A DNA stretch of 48,431 nt, taken from contig CAZWJS010000006.1 of NCBI GenBank assembly GCA_964634895.1, forward strand, positions 1 to 48,431, in the 5' to 3' direction. Shown here piece by piece: positions 25,109-33,100 of the stretch. How positions within the stretch are numbered: the first letter of the stretch is position 1; each line of letters starts with the position of its first letter. The translations under genes and the position numbers were made by a program. This DNA is from CG-Epi1 sp964634895 (lineage in GTDB: Archaea; Thermoplasmatota; Poseidoniia; MGIII; CG-Epi1). The notes under the pieces were generated by a model. That model was not told where the DNA came from. It was given only the letters and a program-made list of their open reading frames with translations, and did not search any database.

Positions 25109-26345
25109 TTTTAACAAAATAACAAATCACGCTCCATTTTGTCTTTCCTGTTTAGGTAGGACTTTTGGATTGATTGGTTTTGGGGTTGATAATCGTGAAC
25201 GTGGTATTGAAATATTGAATCAATTAGAAATGTTAAAAGGTAACAGCCTCAACGAAGTTTTAATTTGCGATTCCTCCCAATGCCAAATTTGCGATGGTTT
25301 GATATCAGAGATTGATGATTTTATAGAAATATGTTCTAAAGAGATATCTAAATTCGGCGTGGAAACTTTTAAGATTGGAAATATTGTTGACAAGGAAATT
25401 TTAGAAGTGGAAAGTGAATTTCAATCAATATTTGGGGAAGAAGTAGGCGAATCTCTAAAATTACAGTTAAATCGAGAAATTGGCATTGGCGTGAGTGAAA
25501 AATTAAGGATTGCGCCATTGATAAATAATCCAGATGTAGTTGCTATAGTTGATACAAGATATAACACAGTTGATTTGGAGGTCAAGTCATTGTTTATTGA
25601 GGGGCGTTACAATAAATATGATCGAACTATACCTCAAACTAGATGGCCCTGTAGTAATTGTAAAGGATTAGGTTGCACCAAATGTGATAACACTGGACAA
25701 CTGTATCCTGAATCCGTTCAGTCGTTGATCGCACATCCTTTTTGTCTTTCAGCCGGGGCCTCAGAAGACTTGTTTCATGGGATGGGCCGGGAAGATATCG
25801 ACGCTGCTATGCTTGGAGAAGGAAGACCTTTTGTTCTTGAACTAAGAATGCCGAAAAAAAGGTTGCTTAATCTGGTTAAATTAACCGAAAAAGTAAATTC
25901 GGTTAATGAGGCGAAGATAAAAATTAGTAATTTAAAAATGGTTGAAAGAGCTAGAGTAGCTGAACTCAAAAATACAGTTTGTGACAAAACTTACAGAGTT
26001 GATGTTTCTTTTACTCCTGGTTTGTCTATAGAAAGCCTTAAGAAAGGGGCGCAGAAGTTGAACTCTAAGGTAATCAAGCAACGGACACCTATGCGGGTAT
26101 CCCATCGCCGAGCAGACCTTGTTCGCCCTCGTCTTGTTAATTACGTGGATGTATTGTCCTTTGTTGATGGGATTGTGGAACTCGAGATTCGTGCTCAGCA
26201 TGGCACCTATATCCGTGAACTTGTCAGTGGCGATGGAGGTCGTACGACCCCCAGTTTGTCATCGTTGATTGCTTCGCCTTGCAAGGTAGAGGTTTTGGAT
26301 GTCCTCAATCTTCACCTTGAAACAAAAGAGGAAAAAAATGACTAA
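25098..26345 (+). CDS. pus10: tRNA pseudouridine synthase Pus10
   Basis: A 415-aa archaeal Pus10, which makes pseudouridine at tRNA positions 54 and/or 55. The N-terminal zinc cysteines are C15 and C18 (FCLSCLGR) and C62 and C65. A second ribbon, WPCSNCKGLGCTKC (C185, C188, C193, C196), precedes the catalytic domain. The catalytic Asp is D233 in GMGREDIDAAMLGEGRPF, the family's GRED motif. RTPMRVSHRRADLVR and HGTYIRELVSGDGGRT are the C-terminal RNA-binding core motifs. The start is ATG 25098, fixed by a GGGAGG Shine-Dalgarno site (25086-25091) inside the upstream gene; the frame extends upstream without homology. It heads the run pus10-rpl21e-rpoF-DUF655. Confidence 0.94.
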   Translation: MEIDFNKITNHAPFCLSCLGRTFGLIGFGVDNRERGIEILNQLEMLKGNSLNEVLICDSSQCQICDGLISEIDDFIEICSKEISKFGVETFKIGNIVDKEILEVESEFQSIFGEEVGESLKLQLNREIGIGVSEKLRIAPLINNPDVVAIVDTRYNTVDLEVKSLFIEGRYNKYDRTIPQTRWPCSNCKGLGCTKCDNTGQLYPESVQSLIAHPFCLSAGASEDLFHGMGREDIDAAMLGEGRPFVLELRMPKKRLLNLVKLTEKVNSVNEAKIKISNLKMVERARVAELKNTVCDKTYRVDVSFTPGLSIESLKKGAQKLNSKVIKQRTPMRVSHRRADLVRPRLVNYVDVLSFVDGIVELEIRAQHGTYIRELVSGDGGRTTPSLSSLIASPCKVEVLDVLNLHLETKEEKND

Positions 26346-26631
26346 ACGATCACAAGGCTTGAGAAGCGGTTCACGTCACAAGTTATCACGAAGTTTTAGA
26401 GAACGAGGTTTATCTCCAATAACACGTTCGTTGCAAACTTTCAGTGATGGAGATACAGTCAATGTAATCATTGATCCTTCTTTTCAAAAAGGTCAGCCTC
26501 ACCATAGATTCCATGGTTTAACAGGTAAAATAACTGGAAATCAGGGTAAAGCATATGTGGTACGTACACGTGTGGGAAAAATGGATAAAGAGTTAATAAT
26601 TCGTCCAGAGCACTTGAGAAAGGCTAAGTAA
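26338..26631 (+). CDS. rpl21e: Ribosomal protein eL21
   Basis: A 97-aa large-subunit protein. RSQGLRSGSRHKLSRSFRERG and the KOW-like SH3 region (YVVRTRVGKMDKELIIRPEHL) are typical of archaeal eL21. The start is ATG 26338, preceded by GAGGAA (26328-26333) and overlapping pus10 by 8 nt. The rpl21e-rpoF-DUF655 order is a conserved archaeal arrangement. Confidence 0.95.
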   Translation: MTKRSQGLRSGSRHKLSRSFRERGLSPITRSLQTFSDGDTVNVIIDPSFQKGQPHHRFHGLTGKITGNQGKAYVVRTRVGKMDKELIIRPEHLRKAK

Positions 26632-26641
26632 GGAGTTAAGT

Positions 26642-27136
26642 ATGGAATCAGAACTAAAACCAAAACCAGTGCCACTAGGGTCTGTGAAAGATTTGTTAGA
26701 GAAAGAATTAAGTGTTAGGGAGAACCGTTTACGCTGCATTGATTGTGGCAATTTCCAGGCAGTTCCAGATGTTGAACCTGAACCAGTATCAAATGTAGAT
26801 TCAGATGATGAAGAATCTGAAAGTCAGATTGGCCCAGTTTGCGATAGCTGTGGGTCACAAAGGTTAAATTTGATAGAGCAGATTCAATACGAGCACAAGT
26901 TAGCCTTAGATCATGTTCGTTTATTATCAAAGATTGGTGCAAAAGACGCCAAACAGATAATTGATAAGGTAATTGATTTAGAACATGTCGATGATTATTA
27001 TGCAGTTAAAATTGCAGATGTTCTTCCTATACATCCTGATGATGTCCGTTCTATTTTTGCTAGGGAACGTTTTTCACTTAGCAGAGATGAGATTGATTCT
27101 ATTATAGATGCAGTCAGGGAGACTACGGGGGCATGA
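26642..27136 (+). CDS. rpoF: RNA polymerase subunit Rpo4 (RpoF/Rpb4) with inserted zinc ribbon
   Basis: A 164-aa protein; the usual archaeal Rpo4 is about 105-120 aa. The C-terminal part from EQIQYEHKLALDH onwards (about 79-160), with AVKIADVLPIHPDDVRSIF and RERFSLSRDEIDSII, is classical Rpo4/Rpb4, and VKDLLEKEL (15-23) is the N-terminal tip segment. Between them, residues 32-70 carry a C4 zinc-binding pair, CIDC (C32, C35) and CDSC (C67, C70), separated by a 31-residue acidic loop. Rpo4 forms the polymerase stalk with Rpo7. The insertion would sit on the stalk and might contact RNA or factors. The start is supported by GGAG (26632-26635). Confidence 0.88.
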   Translation: MESELKPKPVPLGSVKDLLEKELSVRENRLRCIDCGNFQAVPDVEPEPVSNVDSDDEESESQIGPVCDSCGSQRLNLIEQIQYEHKLALDHVRLLSKIGAKDAKQIIDKVIDLEHVDDYYAVKIADVLPIHPDDVRSIFARERFSLSRDEIDSIIDAVRETTGA

Positions 27137-27139
27137 TTT

Positions 27140-27679
27140 ATGGAAGATTATGCCTACGTTCTCGATGTATTGCCTGAGGGAAGGCCAGATAGCAAACGTA
27201 GATTTCGCAGAGAAGCTGTTGTTTATGGATTAGGTGTTGAAGAATTCAAGATATTTGATATGAAACCTATTACAGGTGCTGCAATCAATATTGGAGACAG
27301 ATGTTATATTGGCAAAGAGACAGAGGAGCGGAATCAAATAGATCATGTCCGCGCTCGTGTTAGTTTTGTAGATTTAACTCATACAGCACAATCAGAACTA
27401 TCATTTATTCTGGATGAAATTGTCAAGGACAATGAGGAAAAGTTCATTCAGTTTTATAATCATGCAGGCCCAATTTCGCGCAGATATCATTCGTTAGAAT
27501 TAATTCCTGGTTTAGGCAAAAAAACGATGAGTTTGATAGTTCAGAATAGGCCATATACTAGTTTCAAAGAAATGGAAGAAAAGATATCTAATTTTAGAAA
27601 TCCGGAAAAATATATCTCTCAAAGAATAGAGAACGAAATACGAGAGACCGATCAAAAATATAGGCTTTTTGTAAGGTAA
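27140..27679 (+). CDS. DUF655 family helix-hairpin-helix protein
   Basis: A 179-aa archaeal protein of the DUF655 family, usually encoded between rpoF and ksgA. The N-terminal half is an OB-like beta domain with YVLDVLPEG and GDRCYIGKE. The C-terminal half has helix-hairpin-helix motifs (LELIPGLGKKTMSLIVQNR) that probably bind nucleic acid. Its molecular function is not established. It follows rpoF by 3 nt with a G-rich stretch as a possible ribosome site. It ends next to a convergent lipoprotein gene with no gap. Confidence 0.88.
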   Translation: MEDYAYVLDVLPEGRPDSKRRFRREAVVYGLGVEEFKIFDMKPITGAAINIGDRCYIGKETEERNQIDHVRARVSFVDLTHTAQSELSFILDEIVKDNEEKFIQFYNHAGPISRRYHSLELIPGLGKKTMSLIVQNRPYTSFKEMEEKISNFRNPEKYISQRIENEIRETDQKYRLFVR

Positions 27680-28636
27680 TCAGACCGCATAAGAGTATTC
27701 TATTGCTCCAGCAATTCTTAGCCTTACGTCAGCATCTCCTGATAGAGATATTTCTAGTGTCCAATTTCCGCTTTCACCAATAACAGTACCAGCTTCACTT
27801 GATGTAGTTCCAGGGCTGAATGTTTTAAGAAAGATATCACTCCCTTCGTGATCTTTTAGTATCATTTCCCCACCACTATTTTCTGAGCTACCTATTTCAG
27901 ATTCAATATAGTAGACAATATAGTTCCAATTTCCATATCTTTCGTGCCCCTCATTTAGATATACAGTATCATAAAAGCTCAAATCAGGTCCACTAAACTC
28001 TTCGTCATAAAGGTCACCACCTCTGCAAAAATAGGTATTGCCAGAATAATTAATTCCTCTTGTAGCGAGTTTCATTTCAAGAATCACTTCACCTGTATTC
28101 TCAGTAAATACAAATGATGTAAACCATTTGTAATTCCCATCATAATCATATTCAATTTTTGCACCATCTGTACTTGTAGCTATTATATTTGCTCGATTAT
28201 CCTCTAAATCTAAAACTACAGCATTAAATTGCTCTTTTCCATATAAACTAAAAGTCCATGCTTTTCCGTCTTTAAGTGGAAAATCATATAATAGTTGAGT
28301 TTCTCCATTCTCATATATTGCTAAATTTGTCATTTCAACTCTGCCTAATGCAGGGTTGTGATTTAGAACAGAGTGCATTTTAGCATCATCTACTGATGAT
28401 GAACTAACATAATAATCATAATCATCATCATCAATTGATACTACCATTGTTGTAGATAGCTCTCTTCCTGCTGTTTTCACTGAATATCCCCAATAGTATC
28501 CTTTCTCCCAGATAGGCAAAGGTATTTCATCTTCATTTCCACTTTTGGGGCGAAATGGATTTTCTAGGCATCCTCCGAAAGAGGTATTTACAAAAATTGT
28601 TACAAGAGCCAATGCAACTACTCTTTTTACTTCCAC
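27680..28636 (-). CDS. Exported lipoprotein of unknown function
   Basis: A 318-aa protein. The N-terminus has a short signal sequence ending in a lipobox-like FGGC at about residue 23, so it is probably lipid-anchored outside the cell. The rest is beta-rich with many Asp, Asn, Ser and Tyr residues (SIDDDDYDYYVSSSS, YIESEIGSSENSGGE), and there is no recognised enzyme motif. The start is GTG 28636. The gene is the last of a minus-strand run after the RHH regulator and folC, though a promoter-like ATTATAATTATA near 28652-28665 could serve it separately. Confidence 0.7.
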   Translation of the reverse strand: MEVKRVVALALVTIFVNTSFGGCLENPFRPKSGNEDEIPLPIWEKGYYWGYSVKTAGRELSTTMVVSIDDDDYDYYVSSSSVDDAKMHSVLNHNPALGRVEMTNLAIYENGETQLLYDFPLKDGKAWTFSLYGKEQFNAVVLDLEDNRANIIATSTDGAKIEYDYDGNYKWFTSFVFTENTGEVILEMKLATRGINYSGNTYFCRGGDLYDEEFSGPDLSFYDTVYLNEGHERYGNWNYIVYYIESEIGSSENSGGEMILKDHEGSDIFLKTFSPGTTSSEAGTVIGESGNWTLEISLSGDADVRLRIAGAIEYSYAV

Positions 28637-28660
28637 TTTTTGATAGTTATTAAGCTATAA

Positions 28661-29764
28661 TTATAATTCACGGTGTCCTTTTAATTTCAGATGTTCCCTT
28701 GCTTCAGCTACGGTATAAAATGAGCCTAAAATTAAAGTGTTCTTGTTTTCGGAGTAAATTATTGCATCTTTAACTGTATCAAAAGATTGGCAATGCAGCC
28801 CTTTTTTTTTGCATATATTCTTTAATTCTTTATTTGATAGTGCCCGTTGAGTGTTTAGGTTGCATACTAGTATATCAGCTTCACTAGGCAGTTTGTTGAT
28901 AATTTCTTCAGCTTCTTTATCTTTTAAAATTCCTATAATAATGCAATCATAATCACATTTTTCATTAATTAGAAATTCTATAGCTTGTGGATTGTGTCCA
29001 GTATCCAATGTCCAATTTTTGAATACTTCCATCCGACCAGGTATATTCTTCAGTTCAATGTCTATGTCAATTCCTAGTTTTTCTACTGCAATAGTTAGCC
29101 ATTCTTTTATGTCTTTTCCAAAGTTTATTGATTTACAATTTGGTATATATTTATGATATTCCTTTGGCCATCCAGTAATAGTATGACTGTTTTCTTTGAC
29201 GATTTTTGCTTTTGTTTTTGCGATATCTTCAAGTTTTTTCCCTAGATATTCTTTGTGATCAATTCCTAAAGTAGTTAAGATTGCAATTTTTGGTTCAGAG
29301 ATATTTACAGCATCCCATTCTCCACCTAATCCAATTTCCATTACTGCATAATCTACATGTTTCTTGTAGAAATGGTAGTATGCTGCTGCAGTTAAAACTT
29401 CAAAGTAAGTGATTTTCATTTTTTCTTTTTCAATAATATTCTTAAGTTTTAACAGCAATTTTGTAAAGTCTTCTATATTTATCATATCTTTTCCGATTTG
29501 AATTCTCTCTCTTACACTGTGTAAATGTGGCGAGGTAAAGCATCCTATTTTCAATCCAGACATTGTCATATTGTGACTTAAGTTGAAACAAGTACTACCT
29601 TTTGCATTAGTGCCTCCTATGACAATAGTTTTCATTAGATTTTGTGGATTTCCTAAGATAAACATCAAATCTTTAATTCTATCTAGGCCAGGAAATATCT
29701 TATTTTGGTTTAATGAATCTAACCAAGCCATTGTTTTCAGGTATTCTTTTTTTAGACGATTCAT
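28661..29764 (-). CDS. folC: Mur-ligase family folylpolyglutamate/dihydrofolate synthase-like protein
   Basis: A 367-aa ATP-dependent ligase. The ATP-binding loop GGTNAKGST has Ala where the family usually has Gly (GTNGKGS). TSPHLHSVRERIQIG, ALEIGLGGEWDAVN and LGIDHKEYLG follow the FolC order. The C-terminal domain has DTGHNPQAIEFL, a Mur-ligase signature. Such enzymes add glutamate to folates or to dihydropteroate. No other folate gene is in the window, so a role in folate or another pterin cofactor is inferred. It lies 11 nt after the RHH regulator. Confidence 0.88.
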   Translation of the reverse strand: MNRLKKEYLKTMAWLDSLNQNKIFPGLDRIKDLMFILGNPQNLMKTIVIGGTNAKGSTCFNLSHNMTMSGLKIGCFTSPHLHSVRERIQIGKDMINIEDFTKLLLKLKNIIEKEKMKITYFEVLTAAAYYHFYKKHVDYAVMEIGLGGEWDAVNISEPKIAILTTLGIDHKEYLGKKLEDIAKTKAKIVKENSHTITGWPKEYHKYIPNCKSINFGKDIKEWLTIAVEKLGIDIDIELKNIPGRMEVFKNWTLDTGHNPQAIEFLINEKCDYDCIIIGILKDKEAEEIINKLPSEADILVCNLNTQRALSNKELKNICKKKGLHCQSFDTVKDAIIYSENKNTLILGSFYTVAEAREHLKLKGHREL

Positions 29765-29775
29765 ATATAAAAGAA

Positions 29776-30066
29776 CTATTCAATTGATTCCCATTCCATT
29801 GTATCTGGTGTTAATACTCCCTGATCATTCAATATATTGCGAAAAGTATCTGGTGTGACTGTAGCAATTTCAGCTCCTTTGGTTAAAGTTACCTTTCCTT
29901 TTTTGTATAGTTCAACGGCAGATGCGTGCCTTAGATAATTTTTCTTTTCAATCATAAATCGAAGGGCTTCTTTTACAACGTCAGATCGGCTGCTAAAGTG
30001 CCCTGAATCGACGAGAGCTTCGATTTGTGAGACTAGTATTGGGGGTAGTGAATAGGAGCTACTCAT
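29776..30066 (-). CDS. Ribbon-helix-helix (CopG/ParD-type) regulator
   Basis: A 96-aa protein. Residues 1-45 form a ribbon-helix-helix domain: a strand with YSLPPILVSQIEALVDSG, then FSSRSDVVKEALRFMIE. The C-terminal half, with LYKKGKVTLTKGAEIA, resembles the UPF0175 type found in antitoxin-like proteins. No toxin gene is adjacent: the next gene is folC. It is probably an autoregulatory DNA-binding protein, because two AT-rich palindromes cover its own promoter. It is divergent from the giant surface protein gene and could regulate that too. Confidence 0.82.
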   Translation of the reverse strand: MSSSYSLPPILVSQIEALVDSGHFSSRSDVVKEALRFMIEKKNYLRHASAVELYKKGKVTLTKGAEIATVTPDTFRNILNDQGVLTPDTMEWESIE

Positions 30067-30067
30067 G

Positions 30068-30099
30068 TATTAATAATTAGCAACTATTATTAATAATTA
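30068..30099. promoter_or_regulatory. Paired palindromes, candidate RHH operator
   Basis: Two copies of TATTAATAATTA (30068-30079 and 30088-30099) are 20 bp apart. Each has a palindromic centre: TATTAATA at 30068-30075 and ATTATTAATAAT at 30086-30097. The centres are exactly 20 bp apart, close to two DNA turns, as expected for two RHH dimers side by side. The second overlaps the position expected for the TATA box of the RHH gene. The TATA-like TTATAA of the surface-protein gene (30111-30116) lies 12 nt beyond. Confidence 0.5.
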
Positions 30100-30148
30100 T
30101 TCACTAAGCTTTATAACCTGTGCTCTGGTGAAACGGACGGAAATAGCT

Positions 30149-33100
30149 ATGAGCTTAAACCGAACCAATTGGCTAGCAATCGCCTTGACATTTGTCATGG
30201 CTGGTTTATTTGTTGTCTTGACCTCGAGCAGTGCTGATGCAGGATATTCTCATTCTGTGTCAATGAAGGGAGACAGTTTATTATCAGGAAAACCTGATGA
30301 AACATTAACTTTTACAATTGAAGTTTGGAATACAGGTACGGAAAATGATGATTACACTTTGGGTATAGATTCAACTACACCTACAGGTTGGTCGATTTAC
30401 ATATTACCAAATACAATTTCACTTAGTGATGGTAATAAGGGAGATGTGAAAATGTACGTGGATATAGGTAATCGTACCAATGCATTAGGTGGGGTCTCTC
30501 ATCAAATTTCTATTTGGTGTAACAACACAGAAACTTCCGATTCGAATAACATGACTACTACAGCAACAGCAAAGGTCAAGAAAGTTTTTGGTAATACAAT
30601 GAGTACAAGTGTTAATTCTATTAGTGTAGATCCAAATAATGCAGCAACTTTTTCAATTAATATTACGAATGACAAAGGTAATTATGCAGATGAGATAGAA
30701 TTTAGTCAATTGTCGACAGGAACCGATTCATGGACATTCACTCTTCCAGGTATCACGTCCTTGGCAGTAGATGCAACTACTACGGTGTCATTTAGTGTGA
30801 CACCTGATATTGAGGCTTTAGCGGGACTTAAGAGTATCAGTTTTGTTGCAACATCTGATGAAGATGATGATGATTATGAGGCAGTTGCAACTATCTCACT
30901 TACTGTAAATGTTAATCAATTGCCTGCCCTTGAGGTTACGAAGGTTGGAGACAGTTCACAGGATATTGAGGCTGGAAAGAAAGTGTCATATTCTTTTAAA
31001 GTTACTAATAAAGGTAATGCAGTAGATTCCTTTAACATAACAGTTATGTCTGACACAGTTCCAGCACATTGGGAAGCTTCTGTAGATACATCAGAAGTTA
31101 GCAGTCTTGGTGTTGATGAAACTGCAAATTTAACGGATGTGTTGGTTGTAAAGGCACCTTTGAATGCTTCAGCAGATATTGAAGCAACCATAAAGGTCAA
31201 GGTTTCATCTCAGGAAAAGGATACAATTTTCAAGACATTTACTTCACGTTCTACAGTTTTGCAAAAATATGATCCTAAAATAACTATTACTGCAGGTGAT
31301 ACCAAATCTGCAGATCCTGAAACTGAGGTTGTTTATAATTTAACTATTGAAAATGAAGGTAATGGAGAAGATGAAATATCTTTAAGTTTAACAGGTTCTA
31401 ATTCTACATGGGGTACTCTTGGAGTTTCTTCATTTACGCTTGATGCTGGGGCGAATACAACAACTACATTGAGAGTTACAGCGCCAGAGGACACGCCTGC
31501 ACAAAATGGATATAAAATAGGAATTAAGGCTACTTCAGAAGATACAACAACAAGCAAATCTAGAGATGTTTTCCTTAATGTAAACCAGATTTATGACGTG
31601 TCTGTATTTGTTTCTGGTAGCACAACTCAATCAGGAGATCCCGATGATCAATTGACATACGCTATTTCTGTGAAGAACAAAGGTAACGGGGATGATACTA
31701 TATCTCTGGCTTTAGAGGGCAATATATCTGATTGGGGTTCAATTATAGAGGATGTTGATTTATCACAGGGAGATACAATTACAGTCAACCTAACTGTTAG
31801 AATCGATGAAGATGCTACTGTCGGAGACAATTCATTGGTTGTAAATGGGACTTCAAAAGACAATATTGCTTATGACACAAGTTCAGTAACGGTATCTGTA
31901 AATAAACAATATAAAGTAGATTTGATTGTTTCATCAAAGACTGGAGATCCTGGTGAGACACTTGTATATCCTATGCGTGTACAGAACAAAGGTACAGGTG
32001 AGGATTCATTTAAATTATCAATTGATGATTATCCCTCAGGCTGGATTGTACAGCTAGAATCTGAACTAGTTGAGGATGTTGGAGCAGGTCAAGAAAAAAC
32101 AGTTAATCTGACTGTTACAATTCCATCCGGTGAGCAAAATCAAGCATTTTCAACAAATATAACGGCTTCTTCACAAGGTGCAGCAGATGAAAATCCGCCT
32201 AAGTGGGTTAATACTACTGTTGCAATTACAACTATTGTTAATCAAGAATATTGGATTGATTTATCTGTAAATTCAAGTTCAATAGATGCAATTATTGGTG
32301 TGGCAGTAACTGTCCCAATTACAGTTGAGAATTTGGGAACTGGAAATGATATTGTTGCAATGTCTGTTGAGGGGCCTGATGGTTGGACTGCTTTAGAATT
32401 CAACACCTCTTTTGTTAATGTTCAAGAAGGTGCATCAGCCCTAGTTGGTCTTTCTATTACAGTTCCAGATGGAACCAATAAAGGAGATTATTTAGTTAAT
32501 GTCTCTGGAATATCTAATTGTGCAGATTGTGCTAACGGTACTAAATCTAAAGATTCTTTAACTTTGACTATTAAGGTTGAACTTACAAGAGGTGTTGAAA
32601 TTAATTCAGATGTTACTGTAATAGAAAAAATTCCAGGATCCTCTGCTGTTTTCTTCGTTGATGTTAAGAATATTGGTGACGGCCGTGATACGATTCTTTT
32701 GTCAATTCTTGATGATGACCTTGGATGGGCCAGTGTAGAGCCTTCTAACGTGACGCTAGACAAAGATTCTACAGCCACGGTAACTGTGACTGTAAGTTTA
32801 CCAGAATACGCTAGTGCAACTGGTGCAAATAAAACAGCTTTAGAGTTAGATGATTATCAAATCCGTATGAAGGCTAAATCAGCAGGTGATTTAGGAAAAA
32901 GTGAAGATACACAGTTAACAACAACAATTGGTGCAATATCTGGTGCCTCTTTGACTATTGTTGGTAGTGATACTATTGAGACCTATCCCTCTACTGAATC
33001 TAGTGGACCTGATAGGAGAGAGAAATTCAGTTTAAAATTAGTAAATACAGGCAATAGACAGGATACAATTAATGTAGATATAGTAGCTACATCTTATCCA

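Noticed and set aside
29776..30066. Toxin-antitoxin pair
   Set aside because: The RHH protein is antitoxin-like, but the neighbours are folC and a giant surface protein. No small toxin gene is present.
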